A DNA stretch of 44,197 nt from Streptomyces mayonensis (GTDB taxonomy: Bacteria; Actinomycetota; Actinomycetes; Streptomycetales; Streptomycetaceae), in contig NZ_JACBYP010000067.1 of assembly GCF_018982965.1 (NCBI RefSeq), positions 1-44,197 on the forward strand, in the 5' to 3' direction. Made by a program: the position numbers and the translations under genes. Below are positions 1 to 8,533 of this stretch, in pieces (positions within the stretch are counted from its first letter, which is position 1; each line of letters opens with the position of its first letter). A model generated the notes under the pieces. The model had not been told where the DNA came from. It made no database searches and saw only the letters and a program-made list of their open reading frames with translations.

Positions 1-149
1 GCCTGGAGGCCTGAGGATCGTCGTCACCTGAAGTGCGGACGTGCCGCAGCCCTCAGCCAGGGCGACACGCCCTACGGCCCAGCCCCGCCGCCGCGCACCA
101 GGCGGGACACGAGCGCGCCCACACCCACCCCCGACCCACAGGAATCACC

Positions 150-347
150 ATGAAGATCACCGTCGACGAAGACAAGTGCTGCGGCGCCGGCCAGTGCGTA
201 CTGATCGCCCCCGAGGTGTTCGACCAGCGGGACGAGGACGGCATCGTCGTCCTGCTGGACGCGCAGCCCGCCGCCGAACACCACGACCCGGTACGCGAGT
301 CCGCCGGTGTCTGCCCCGCGGCCGCCATCCACCTGGACGAGGCGTGA
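150..347 (+). CDS. 3Fe-4S ferredoxin (P450 redox partner)
   Basis: This 65-aa acidic ferredoxin is of the short Streptomyces type that passes electrons to cytochromes P450. The cluster ligands are visible as CCGAGQC near residues 10-16 and a C-terminal CPAAAI. The central cysteine position is a Gly/Ala, as in 3Fe-4S rather than 4Fe-4S proteins. The ATG was chosen because family members start only a few residues before the first Cys and an AGGA lies upstream; a longer frame reaching back to 33 is basic and unlike the family. The reductase gene starts 2 bases after the stop and a P450 follows, so the three genes form a complete class I electron chain. The specific substrate cannot be read from sequence. 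Confidence 0.93.
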   Translation: MKITVDEDKCCGAGQCVLIAPEVFDQRDEDGIVVLLDAQPAAEHHDPVRESAGVCPAAAIHLDEA

Positions 348-349
348 GC

Positions 350-1537
350 ATGCCCGCGCACGTGCTGGTGGTCGGGGCCTCGGCGGCCGGCCTCGGCACC
401 GCCGAGGCACTGCGGCGCAAGGGGTTCGGCGGACGCCTCACGCTGCTGGGCGCCGAGGACGCCGCGCCCTACGACCGACCGCCCCTGTCCAAGCAGGTCC
501 TCTCCGGCGCGTGGGAGCCCGCGCGGGCCCAACTCCGCACGCCGGACGCACTCGACGCGCTGGACGCGGAGTTCCTGCTGGGCGACCCGGCCGTCGCCCT
601 GGACGCCGGGCGCCGCAGTGTCCGTACCGCGTCCGGCGCGTCGGTGACGGCGGACGCGGTCGTCGTGGCCACGGGCCTGCGACCGCGCGAGCTGCCGGGG
701 CAGGGCGGCCTGCGCGGCGTACACGTCGTCCGGACGGCGGCCGACGCGCTCGCCCTGCGTTCGGCCCTGCTGGGAGCCCGGCGGGTCGTGGTCGTGGGCG
801 ACGGCGTCCTCGGCGCGGAGACGGCGGCCACCGCCCGCTCGATGGGCCTGGACGTGTGCCTGACCGGCCCGCAGCCCGCACCGATGACCGCACAGCTGGG
901 ACCGCTCGTCGCCGGACACCTCGCGGAACTGCACCGCCGCAACGGCGTCGCGCTGCGCACCGGAGTACTGCTGGACACGCTGCTGTCCCGCGACGGCGCC
1001 GTCACGGGCGTCCGGCTGAGCGACGGCGACGACCTGCCGGCCGACGTCGTCGTGGCCGCCGTAGGCTGCTCACCGGCCACCGACTGGCTCGCGGACAGCG
1101 GCCTCGTACTGGACGACGGCGTGGTGTGCGACGCGTACTGCCGGGCGGCCGAGGGGGTGTGGGCCGCGGGGGACGTGGCCCGCTGGCACCACCGGGGTCT
1201 GGGGCGGCTGCTGCGTCTGGAGAACCGCACCAACGCCACGGAACAGGCGTTGGCGGTGGCCGGCGACATCATGGGCGAGGACCGCCCCTATGTGCCGGTG
1301 CCGTACTTCTGGACCGACCAGTTCGACGTGAAGCTCCAGGTGTTCGGCCTGCCCTCGGCCGAGTACCGCGCCGAGGTCGTCGAGGGCGACCCGGCGGAGG
1401 GCCGTTTCGTGGTCCGCCACGAGGGTCCGCGAGGGCCGGTCGGCGTCCTCGGCTGGCGGATGCCGAAGCAGACCCGGCTGCACCGGGCGAGCATCACCGA
1501 CCACTACACGAGACCACGCGAGTCCGCGACGCGGTGA
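350..1537 (+). CDS. FAD-dependent ferredoxin reductase
   Basis: The 395-aa flavoprotein would move electrons from NAD(P)H to the adjacent ferredoxin. An N-terminal FAD-binding Rossmann motif (VVGASAAGLGTAEALRRKG) is followed by the APYDRPPLSKQVL segment typical of the putidaredoxin-reductase family. A second dinucleotide motif (VVVGDGVLGAETAATARS) lies near residues 143-160, and a C-terminal EGVWAAGDVARW closes the FAD site. The ATG at 350 overlaps the end of the ferredoxin unit almost directly, which implies translational coupling. In-frame sequence upstream of this ATG is an antiparallel artefact of the ferredoxin gene. Length is normal for the family (about 400 aa). Confidence 0.92.
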   Translation: MPAHVLVVGASAAGLGTAEALRRKGFGGRLTLLGAEDAAPYDRPPLSKQVLSGAWEPARAQLRTPDALDALDAEFLLGDPAVALDAGRRSVRTASGASVTADAVVVATGLRPRELPGQGGLRGVHVVRTAADALALRSALLGARRVVVVGDGVLGAETAATARSMGLDVCLTGPQPAPMTAQLGPLVAGHLAELHRRNGVALRTGVLLDTLLSRDGAVTGVRLSDGDDLPADVVVAAVGCSPATDWLADSGLVLDDGVVCDAYCRAAEGVWAAGDVARWHHRGLGRLLRLENRTNATEQALAVAGDIMGEDRPYVPVPYFWTDQFDVKLQVFGLPSAEYRAEVVEGDPAEGRFVVRHEGPRGPVGVLGWRMPKQTRLHRASITDHYTRPRESATR

Positions 1538-1631
1538 CCGCGGCGCAGCGAGCACCCCACGCGTCACGAGGCGGCACCCTGCTCCCCTCCCCCGCACGGT
1601 TCCCCATGCCCGCCCTCCCTTAGGAACGATC

Positions 1632-2870
1632 ATGACGACACACCCGGCGACCACCGACACCCCGGACATCCCCGACTTCCCGGCGCCCCGCTCCTCGGCC
1701 TGCCCCTTCGCGCCCTCACCGGAACTGAGCGCACTGGCGGACCACGGCCCGGTCAGCCGCGTCCGCTCCTGGGGGGACAGCACCCCCTGGGTGGTGACCG
1801 GCCACGCCGAACAGAAGGTCCTGCTCTCCGACCCGCGCCTGAGCGTCGACTTCGCCAACCCGGGCTTCCCCAGCCCCATCGACCCCCAGAACAGCCGCTC
1901 GCACGGGGAGCGGCCGGACCTGAGCTTCGTGGGCATGGACGACCCGGAGCACACCCGGTTGCGCCGCATGATCAGCGGCACGTTCACCATCAAGCGCGTC
2001 GAGGCGATGCGCCCGGCCGTCCAGCGGATGACGGACCGCCTCATCGACGACATGCTCGCCGGCCCCAACCCGGCCGACCTCGTCCACTCCCTGGCCCTGC
2101 CCCTGCCCTCCCTGGTCATCTCCGAACTGCTCGGAGTTCCCTACGACGACCACGAGTTCTTCCAGACGAACAGCAAGACGCTGGTCTCCGCCGTGGCGAC
2201 CGGCGAGCAGCGGGGCCGCGCCCACGCGGCCCTCGGGGACTACCTCGACGAACTGATCGGCCAGAAGATCGCCGAGCCGGGCGAGGACCTCCTGTCCACA
2301 CTCGGCCGCCGCGTACGGGAGGGCGAGCTGACCCGGCGCGAGGCGGCCACCATGGGCGTCCTCCTGCTGCTCGGCGGCCACGAGACGACCGCCAACATGA
2401 TCAGCCTCGGCACGCTGCTCCTGCTCCACCACCCCGACCAACTCGCCGTCGTCCGCGACACCGACGACCCCCGGGTCGTGGTGACCGCCGTCGAGGAACT
2501 CCTGCGCTATCTCAGCATCGTCCACCTGGGACGCCGGCGCACCGCTCTGGAGGACATCGAGATCGCGGGACGAACCATCGGGGCCGGCGAGGGCGTCATC
2601 CTCCTCGGTGAACTCGCCAACCGCGACCCGCTGGTCTTCGACGACCCCGACCGCCTGGACATCACCCGCAACGCCCGCCAGCACCAGGCCTTCGGCGGCG
2701 GCACCCACCACTGCATCGGCCAGCCCCTGGCCCGCCTGGAGCTCCAGGTCCTCTACCCGACCCTGTTCCGCCGCATCCCCACCCTGCGCGCGACGGTGCC
2801 CCTGGAGGAGACCCGCTTCAAGTACGACGCGGTGATCTACGGCCTGCACGAGCTGCCGGTGAGCTGGTGA
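1632..2870 (+). CDS. Cytochrome P450, CYP105-like
   Basis: The 412-aa monooxygenase has the complete P450 motif set: I-helix oxygen-activation motif LLLLGGHETTANM near residue 250, ExxR as EELLRYL, and the heme loop FGGGTHHCIGQPLARLEL with the axial ligand at Cys361. The N-terminal layout (CPFAP), the segment PSLVISELLGVPYDDHEFFQ and the ending LHELPVSW closely resemble CYP105 enzymes such as SU-1 (from memory). AGGA sits 6 bases before the ATG. The 94-base gap to the reductase has no obvious terminator, so co-transcription with the redox partners is likely. CYP105 members hydroxylate many secondary metabolites and xenobiotics. A role in tailoring the polyketide at the far end of the window is possible but not shown. 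Confidence 0.93.
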   Translation: MTTHPATTDTPDIPDFPAPRSSACPFAPSPELSALADHGPVSRVRSWGDSTPWVVTGHAEQKVLLSDPRLSVDFANPGFPSPIDPQNSRSHGERPDLSFVGMDDPEHTRLRRMISGTFTIKRVEAMRPAVQRMTDRLIDDMLAGPNPADLVHSLALPLPSLVISELLGVPYDDHEFFQTNSKTLVSAVATGEQRGRAHAALGDYLDELIGQKIAEPGEDLLSTLGRRVREGELTRREAATMGVLLLLGGHETTANMISLGTLLLLHHPDQLAVVRDTDDPRVVVTAVEELLRYLSIVHLGRRRTALEDIEIAGRTIGAGEGVILLGELANRDPLVFDDPDRLDITRNARQHQAFGGGTHHCIGQPLARLELQVLYPTLFRRIPTLRATVPLEETRFKYDAVIYGLHELPVSW

Positions 2871-2898
2871 CTCGCGAGGTCCGTGCGGGGCGGGATTC

Positions 2899-3411
2899 TC
2901 AGTCCGCGTCGCGGGAGGCGACGTAGTCCTTCGCCGAGGACGCGCATGCCGTACGAGGTTGGCCGGCGGGTACCCAGTGCTCCAGGTGTTGCAGCACGCT
3001 GAACTCGGTCTCGCCCTCCACGCCCTTCGCCCGCAGACCCTTCAACGTCGTGTCGACCACGGTCACCAACCCCGCGACGTCCTCCTCGCAGCGCGGCGCC
3101 AGCACGGCCAGCACGTCCTCGTAGTACTCGACCGGCCTGCCGTCGCCGTCGGCGAGCTTCTGGGCGGGGCCGGGCGGCTTGGTCGCCGTGGGCTCGGACG
3201 CCTCGTCCCGCGCGGCCGAACCGGCCTGGCTCGCGGATGACGCGGGGGACACGGAGGACGCGGAGGCCTCCGAGTCGGCGGTCCTGTCGTCGTCCGCCGT
3301 TCCCCCGCACCCCGCGAGCAGCACGGCGACGAGCAGCGTGCCGACAGCGACGGCGGACTTCCCTCCCCCGTCCGGCACATGCGTCATCGCCCGATACGGC
3401 CTGCGTCTCAT
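2899..3411 (-). CDS. Putative secreted lipoprotein, unknown function
   Basis: The 170-aa protein has an Arg-rich N-terminus, a hydrophobic stretch (AVAVGTLLVAVLLAGC) ending in the lipobox LAGC at about Cys35, then an Asp/Ser/Ala-rich linker. The C-terminal domain is about 75 residues and contains a few cysteines. It is predicted to be exported and lipid-anchored. The start at 3411 is preceded by AGGGGAGAGC; an ATG at 3387 would give a tighter signal peptide. The gene lies 84 bases downstream of the MFS exporter on the same strand and could be co-transcribed. No functional domain is recognised. It converges on the P450 gene. Confidence 0.7.
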   Translation of the reverse strand: MRRRPYRAMTHVPDGGGKSAVAVGTLLVAVLLAGCGGTADDDRTADSEASASSVSPASSASQAGSAARDEASEPTATKPPGPAQKLADGDGRPVEYYEDVLAVLAPRCEEDVAGLVTVVDTTLKGLRAKGVEGETEFSVLQHLEHWVPAGQPRTACASSAKDYVASRDAD

Positions 3412-3495
3412 GCTCTCCCCTGACCGAGCCCGGCGCCGCGCACCACGGGCACGACATCGGGACAGGACCGTACACCCTGGTGAGCGCGCCACAGC

Positions 3496-4950
3496 TCACT
3501 CCAGCCATTTCCCCGCGCCTGCCGGACGGCTGGAGCGGCGACCGGTCACCAGGGCACGGATCGCTCCTGCCGCGGCCATGGCAGCGGCCATCCAGAAGGC
3601 GAGGGCGAAGCCCTCGTCGGCGGGGAGCGTCGTACCAGGGATCGTGCGGGAGGCCAGGACCGCGGTGGCGAGCTGGCTGCCGACGGCTCCGCCCACGGTG
3701 CGGGCCACGGTGTTGATGCCGTTGGCGGTGGCAATGGTGTGCGGCGGACTGGCGTCGTGGACGAGTTGAGGCAGCGCCGCCATGGCCAGCCCGAAGCCAG
3801 TGCCGATCACGCCGTAGGCCACCACGGCCTGCCACTCCCGCACGTGGAACAGCGCCATGGCCGCCCCGCCCACCGCGCTCAGCGCGAGCCCGAGGCCCAG
3901 CGGGGCCCGCGGGCCCAGTCGGCTCTCCACCCGTCCAACGGCCGAACTGGCCGGCAGGCCGAGCAGTGTCCCGGGGACGAGGATGAGACCGGCCACGGTG
4001 ACCGACGCCCCGAAGCCGTGGTCGACGAGGTGTGCCGACTCCGGTGGCAGCCCTGCCGGAAGCTGGGCGAGCTTGGGCACCAGGACGTAGAAGACGAACT
4101 GGGTGGCGCCCAGCAGGAAGGCGCCGATGTGGGCGCCCACGATCGGGCGGCCGAGCAGCAGGGCCGGTTCGACCAGCGGGTGCGGCGCCCGGTGCTCCCA
4201 CCACAGGAACAGGACGCAGAACAGGGCACCGCCCGTGAAGAGGCCAAGCACCGGGCCGGAGGGCCAGCCCCAGGACGGTCCCTCGGTCAGCCCCAGCAGC
4301 ACACAGACCAGGGTCAGGCCCAGCAGCGCGGCACCCGTCAGGTCCAGAGGCGCCGGTGTGGCCGTCCGGTGGCTCGCGGGTACGTACCGGACCACGGCGA
4401 ACAGGGCCAGCAGGACCAGCGCACCGCCCGCGACGAAGAGCCAGCGCCACGAGGCGTGGTCCACGAGGAGCCCGCCCACCAGGAGCCCGACGCCTGCCGC
4501 GCCGCCCACCAGGCCCGAGGTGAGCCCCAACCCGAACGCCACTCGTTGCGGTGGCAGCACCTCACGGATCAGCCCCAGGGAGAGCGGCAGCAGCGCGAGG
4601 CTGACGCCCTGGACGGCACGGAAAGCGATGAGCGAACCGACGTTCCAGGCGGCCGCCGCGCCGATGTTGCCCAGCAGGTGGACCACCAGCGTGGCCAGCA
4701 GGATCCGCCGCTTGCCGTGGCTGTCACCGAGGCGACTGATGAGCGGGGTGAGGACCGCACTGGCCAGCAGTGTGGAGCTGAGTACGGCCCAGGAGGCACC
4801 CGCGGCGCTCGTGTCCAGCTCGGTCTGCAGGATGCCCAGCGTGGGCACCAGCATCGTCTGCACGAGGGAGTAGGACAGGACGGCCAGGATGAGGGCCGAC
4901 AGAGCCTTCCTCCCTGACCGGACAGGGTCTGCAACTGCGGGGGCTGTCAA
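3496..4950 (-). CDS. MFS transporter, DHA2-like (14-TM)
   Basis: The 484-aa integral membrane protein is of the 14-helix drug:proton antiporter type. Motif A is visible as SRLGDSHGKRR between helices 2 and 3, and a motif C-like glycine-rich helix (LVGGAAGVGLLVGGLLVDH) is in helix 5. The start is an unusual TTG with a strong ribosome binding site, GAGGTGATCC, immediately before it. No ATG or GTG fits as well. The gene is divergent from a TetR-family regulator across about 110 bases carrying an imperfect inverted repeat, the usual layout of a repressor-controlled efflux pump. It resembles the transporter at 22871-24634, so the two may be distant paralogues. The exported compound is unknown. Confidence 0.88.
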   Translation of the reverse strand: MTAPAVADPVRSGRKALSALILAVLSYSLVQTMLVPTLGILQTELDTSAAGASWAVLSSTLLASAVLTPLISRLGDSHGKRRILLATLVVHLLGNIGAAAAWNVGSLIAFRAVQGVSLALLPLSLGLIREVLPPQRVAFGLGLTSGLVGGAAGVGLLVGGLLVDHASWRWLFVAGGALVLLALFAVVRYVPASHRTATPAPLDLTGAALLGLTLVCVLLGLTEGPSWGWPSGPVLGLFTGGALFCVLFLWWEHRAPHPLVEPALLLGRPIVGAHIGAFLLGATQFVFYVLVPKLAQLPAGLPPESAHLVDHGFGASVTVAGLILVPGTLLGLPASSAVGRVESRLGPRAPLGLGLALSAVGGAAMALFHVREWQAVVAYGVIGTGFGLAMAALPQLVHDASPPHTIATANGINTVARTVGGAVGSQLATAVLASRTIPGTTLPADEGFALAFWMAAAMAAAGAIRALVTGRRSSRPAGAGKWLE

Positions 4951-4969
4951 GGATCACCTCGGCGTCGTA

Positions 4970-4993
4970 ATTTGCGACCGACGTTCGCTAAAT
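4970..4993. promoter_or_regulatory. Candidate TetR operator between efflux gene and regulator
   Basis: An imperfect inverted repeat, ATTTGCGA then 7 bases then TCGCTAAAT with one bulged base, lies 20 bases upstream of the TTG start of the MFS gene. It is in a locally A+T-rich stretch of the divergent intergenic region. Position and symmetry fit the binding site of the divergently encoded TetR protein. No binding evidence exists in the sequence itself. Confidence 0.45.
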
Positions 4994-5060
4994 CTTGAGC
5001 GTAACCATCCCCACCCTCCGACCACAAGCCCCGTCGGAGGTCGGCAAGTAGGGTGCCTAC

Positions 5061-5696
5061 GTGAACGCACGTGCTCCCGGACGCCCGCGCGTCCTGTCCC
5101 GCGAACGCATCGTCACCGTCGCTCGGCGTATCGCAGACGGCGAAGGGCTCGACGCGCTGACCGTGCGCCGGGTCGCCCAGCACCTCGGCACCGGACAGGC
5201 GTCTCTCTACCGCCACATCGAGGACCGCGACGAACTGCTCCGCCTCCTCGCGGAGGACGTGGCACTCCAACTCCCGGTCCCGAAGGGACACCCCGACCCC
5301 CGGGAGCGGATCGTCGGACAGTGGCTGGACGCCTACGACTACCTGTCACGGCACCGCTGGGCGGCCCGCATCATCGCCGAGGGCGAACATGCGGCGGACG
5401 GCGCGGCGGCCTTTTCCGGCAGCGCACTGGAAACGCTGGGGGCGCTGTCAGGGGACGCGGAGCCTTCCAGAACGGAACTCACCCGCGTATACAGGGTGTT
5501 GTGGCACCTCCTGCTCGGCCACGTCCTCAACGCCCACCCGTTGGGCCACGCCGACACCGAGGGGACCGGGGAGGTCGAGACTCCCCCGGGGACCGCGGAA
5601 GCAGACGGCATGACGTCCCCCGAACACCCCACCCCCCGCGACGACTTCGCCTGGGCGCTCCCACGCGTTCTGGACGGCCTGCTCGGTACTTCCTGA
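5061..5696 (+). CDS. TetR-family transcriptional regulator
   Basis: The 211-aa protein has an N-terminal TetR helix-turn-helix (about residues 12-55), including ALTVRRVAQHLGTGQASLYR and the HIEDRDELL segment. A helical ligand-binding domain with a TetR_C-like region follows. The GTG start has no good ribosome binding site, but TAGGGT lies at 5049-5054, placing a possible transcription start at the GTG; a leaderless mRNA is plausible. It is divergent from the MFS exporter and probably represses it in a ligand-responsive way. The tail ends with an acidic/Pro-rich linker before a short C-terminal helix. Confidence 0.87.
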   Translation: MNARAPGRPRVLSRERIVTVARRIADGEGLDALTVRRVAQHLGTGQASLYRHIEDRDELLRLLAEDVALQLPVPKGHPDPRERIVGQWLDAYDYLSRHRWAARIIAEGEHAADGAAAFSGSALETLGALSGDAEPSRTELTRVYRVLWHLLLGHVLNAHPLGHADTEGTGEVETPPGTAEADGMTSPEHPTPRDDFAWALPRVLDGLLGTS

Positions 5697-5868
5697 GGCG
5701 GAGCCCTGGCCTTCTCACTGCGATGCATCGGTGCCGGAGCAGCCCGTCACACGCTGCCCGACCTCCTCAGTACGAGCCGACTCCCGGTTCGGTCCGAGTG
5801 GTGCAGCAGGCACGCCGCGCCAGGATGCCGGCCGGCCTGATTCCGCCCACCCCGGGAGGCACGACCAC

Positions 5869-6402
5869 ATGAGGCCCACAGCACCCGATCCCACCGACAC
5901 CGACGCGTGGAACGCATACCTCGCGGAAGGCAACGCCAAGCAGGCCCGCAAACGCGTGGCGGCCGATGTGCTGCTGCGGGACCCGTCCGGCCGTGTGCTC
6001 CTGGTGAACCCCACCTACAAACCGGCATGGGATCTGCCCGGCGGAATGGCAGAGGCCAACGAGCCGCCGGAGGACACGGCACGCCGTGAACTGATGGAGG
6101 AACTCGGCCTACGCGTCACGCTGCTCGGACTGCTGGTGGTGGACTGGGTCGCCCCGCACGGCCCCTGGGACGATCAGCTCGCGTTCGTCTTCGACGGCGG
6201 CACCCTGGACGAGGACGAGGACGAGGCCGACCGGCTACGGCCACGAGACGACGAGCTGTCCGAAGCCGCCTTCGTCACGGCCCCCGAAGCCGCCGCCCGC
6301 CTCCGGAACCGCACCCGGCGCCGGTTCGAGCATGCTCTGCACGCACTGGACGCGGAACGACCGCTGTACCTTCGCGACGGAACGCCCCTCATACCCTCGT
6401 AG
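5869..6402 (+). CDS. Nudix hydrolase
   Basis: The 177-aa protein contains a perfect Nudix box (G-x5-E-x7-REUxEExGU) beginning GMAEANEPPEDTARRELMEE at about residues 60-82. It also has the preceding LLVNPTYKPAWDLPGG strand-loop. It should hydrolyse a nucleoside diphosphate linked to another group, with Mg2+ held by the box glutamates. The ATG at 5869 was chosen over a longer frame from 5731 because GGGAGG lies upstream and the extension is non-homologous low-complexity sequence. The substrate cannot be inferred. The gene lies just before the 3-prime end of rnpB, which is on the opposite strand. Confidence 0.88.
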   Translation: MRPTAPDPTDTDAWNAYLAEGNAKQARKRVAADVLLRDPSGRVLLVNPTYKPAWDLPGGMAEANEPPEDTARRELMEELGLRVTLLGLLVVDWVAPHGPWDDQLAFVFDGGTLDEDEDEADRLRPRDDELSEAAFVTAPEAAARLRNRTRRRFEHALHALDAERPLYLRDGTPLIPS

Positions 6403-6418
6403 CTGGTGTCCTGTCAGT

Positions 6419-6431
6419 CGACGGGCCGTCG
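6419..6431. repeat. Short perfect inverted repeat between Nudix gene and rnpB
   Basis: CGACGG-G-CCGTCG is a 6-bp-arm palindrome in the convergent gap between the Nudix gene stop and the rnpB 3-prime end. It may act as a short bidirectional terminator. There is no T-tract, so this is tentative. Confidence 0.3.
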
Positions 6432-6462
6432 GAGATCGAACCGCCCGTCCTGAGGCGACTAT

Positions 6463-6886
6463 GAGCTGGGCGGCAGACGAGTCGGGCTGTACGCCGGGTT
6501 CTGTTCCGGAGGGTCCTCGCGGGCCCTCCGGCGACGGCCATCCATCTAGGGCCGGCGTTGCCACCGGCCTCCAGCGGTCTACCCGCGGACTCGGGCGGGC
6601 AGCCCTCGAACGTCCGCGCAGAGCCGCCCCTTCTTGCGAGGGGGCGTCCCCTCTTGACCTTGCTCCGGGTGGGGTTTACCTAGCTGCCCAGGTCGCCCTG
6701 GGCACTGGTGGTCTCTTACACCACCGTTTCACCCTTACCGAGGGCCGAGGCCTCCGGCGGTCTGTTTTCTGTGGCACTGTCCCGCGGGTCACCCCGGGTG
6801 GCCGTTAGCCATCACCCTGCCCTGTGGAGCCCGGACGTTCCTCGGGAAGCCCCCAGAGGGACTCCACGCGGCCGCCCGCCCGGCTC
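6463..6886 (-). ncRNA. rnpB: RNase P RNA (class A)
   Basis: The minus strand carries the catalytic RNA that trims tRNA 5-prime leaders. Conserved core elements are visible on that strand: GAGGAACGTCCGGGCTCC near the 5-prime end (P4 strand, CR-I), GGGTGATGGCTAACGGCC, CAGTGCCACAGAAAACAGAC, and GGTAAGGGTGAAA in the middle. A 3-prime GAACCCGGCGTACAGCCCGA completes P4. Ends were set by the P1 pairing of GAGCCGGGCGG (6886 downward) with CCGCCCAGCTC (ending at 6463). Exact termini may differ by several bases. Its promoter should lie just right of 6886, but no clear -35/-10 pair is seen. Confidence 0.95.
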
Positions 6887-6991
6887 GTCTGCCGTACCGA
6901 CCATGTTAAGGGACCGGACTGGCACTGCATGCCACCAGCTCCGCCGCCTCCCCTCCGGCCGCGGGGCACGTCGGCGTGTCCGATCAGACGT

Positions 6992-7588
6992 TCACCTGGC
7001 GCCGCTGCCTCCGCCTTGGCTGCGGCGCCGCTGCTGAGAACCGGACCTCCCGTGAGAGTCTGCGAGCGCTCGAAGGTTGTCGACGCTCTCCCGTTCTCGG
7101 AGGCGCGGCGTGGAGGATGTGGCTGCGGGCCGCAGGGCGGCAGCCCGTGCGGCCGAAGGGGAGCCGATTGCCGTGCGCTCAGGTTGTCGGTCCGCTTGCG
7201 GTCCAGACTGTCCAGGCTCCCCTTGAGCCGCTGTGGGGCGGAGGGGATCCCGACCGCGTTGACGCCGGACACGACTCTGCGGAGACGTGGCGGCGGGCTG
7301 GTCCACGACGACGGCCGGAACCACGCGGATGCCGCCTGCGTTCACATTGCCGTTCCCTCCGCGGCCTTGCCCGGGGCGATTGACAACGGTTTCCGTCGAT
7401 GCCCACGAGTCCGCGGCCGACGCGAGGGTCGACCCCGACAAGAGGGACGAGGCTGAAGCCTGCCTCGACATACCGGGCGGAGTCGTATAGGCCGGGATGG
7501 TGCTTGCCTGGGGTTCTCCCACAGCCCCTTGGTCTGCCGAAGAGGAGGCGCCGTCGTTGCGCTGTTCATGAGGCAAAGGGGTTGACAT
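6992..7588 (-). CDS. Unrecognised Ser/Ala/Arg-rich protein (gene A of trio)
   Basis: The 198-aa frame has no domain I recognise. The first 60 residues are rich in Ser, Thr, Ala and Pro (SRQASASSLLSGSTLASAAD), the middle has a hydrophobic IRVVPAVVVDQPA segment, and the C-terminal half is very Arg/Gln/Ser-rich and probably disordered. The ATG is preceded by GAAGG at 8 bases. It is the third of three co-directional minus-strand genes (9233-8730, 8533-7688, 7588-6992) between a Uma2 gene and rnpB. Composition matches the flanks of the other two, so they may be one unit. It could also be a decaying or spurious frame; confidence is limited. Confidence 0.4.
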   Translation of the reverse strand: MSTPLPHEQRNDGASSSADQGAVGEPQASTIPAYTTPPGMSRQASASSLLSGSTLASAADSWASTETVVNRPGQGRGGNGNVNAGGIRVVPAVVVDQPAATSPQSRVRRQRGRDPLRPTAAQGEPGQSGPQADRQPERTAIGSPSAARAAALRPAATSSTPRLRERESVDNLRALADSHGRSGSQQRRRSQGGGSGAR

Positions 7589-7687
7589 GGCGTGCCCTTC
7601 TGATCGCGAATGATGGGGTCATGACATTGTCGAGTGGGGGGCCAAGAAGGTCAGGTCAAGAGTTGAGGCGCCTGAACGTGTACGGGT

Positions 7688-8533
7688 TCAGCCACGACCA
7701 GTCGACCGCCCGGACCGGGCGCCGCGCGAGGCGGACGGGCCGGCCTGCGAGGTCCCGAACACCGACTCAGCGCCCGAGGAACTCGCGCCAGTGGATCCGT
7801 GGGCCGACGCACCCGGCTCCTGAGTGCCTGGCCGCAGGGCTGACGCCGGAAGATTCACAAGACTGAGGTCCTGGTGAGATCTCCCTAAATTATTCCTCCG
7901 CCTGTCCGCTATTTTCTCCGTGGTCGTCGGGCCGGTCGCATAGAAGGCCGCAGCTGTCATGATTGCGTTAGCCATATCCCAGGCAGCCTGCTGATCGTTT
8001 CGAAAGACCGGAACCGTACCGTTCGAGATTCCCACACCCGTCGCAACGCCCTGCACTGCAGCCTTGGTGAAGTCGTACAAGGATTCTCTTGGATCTTTCC
8101 AGAAGTTAACAATGGCAGAATGCAGATAATGCCCGACATCAGATGCCCCTGTCAGTGACATCAGGATATTCCCGGCACTTTTTACATACTTCACCACCGC
8201 TTCATTGTCGCCTTTCCCGAAGGCGTCAATTGCACTGCTCGTGAAAATGATGGAGGCGGCTAGCGTCTTGAATCCGGTGGTGATCTGCGGTCGATTTTCT
8301 CGCGCCCACTGCAATGCCCGACCCGTCCACTGCTGGACCCAAACAGTCCAGTCGCCATTCGCGTCACGCGTGGCAGCGTAGGTCTCTCCATCCGGAGTAG
8401 TGAAGATGATCGAAGGTAGGCTCTGGTCGGTGTCATTGTCAGCCGGCGACACTTGCAGCACGACTCCGCCCTGACTGCCAGGCCCCCTTTCGACGTCTGC
8501 GGTGGACTGAGCGGGCTGTTCAGGATCTTGCAT
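7688..8533 (-). CDS. Unrecognised protein with TTA codon, A+T-rich (gene B of trio)
   Basis: The 281-aa product has a disordered N-terminus (residues 1-45). A folded core of about residues 45-210 contains a Trp-rich stretch (GDWTVWVQQWTGRALQW) and several amphipathic or weakly hydrophobic helices (TLAASIIFTSSAIDAFG, AAFYATGP). A Ser/Gly/Ala-rich tail closes it. The ATG at 8533 follows AAAGGACTCTTCGC; 17 residues of upstream frame were excluded. Base composition is plainly lower in G+C than all neighbours, and unusual codons appear, including a TTA leucine codon at 7888-7886, the rare bldA-dependent codon of Streptomyces. These are signs of horizontal acquisition and developmental control. No function is assigned. 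Confidence 0.62.
   Translation of the reverse strand: MQDPEQPAQSTADVERGPGSQGGVVLQVSPADNDTDQSLPSIIFTTPDGETYAATRDANGDWTVWVQQWTGRALQWARENRPQITTGFKTLAASIIFTSSAIDAFGKGDNEAVVKYVKSAGNILMSLTGASDVGHYLHSAIVNFWKDPRESLYDFTKAAVQGVATGVGISNGTVPVFRNDQQAAWDMANAIMTAAAFYATGPTTTEKIADRRRNNLGRSHQDLSLVNLPASALRPGTQEPGASAHGSTGASSSGAESVFGTSQAGPSASRGARSGRSTGRG

Noticed and set aside
2..31. Possible 3-prime end of an upstream gene (frame ending PGGLRIVVT then stop)
   Set aside because: Only nine codons are in the window, too few to support a coding call.
1070..2119. 349-aa minus-strand open frame across the reductase and P450
   Set aside because: It is antisense to two well-supported genes, has no family features, and arises from high third-position GC.
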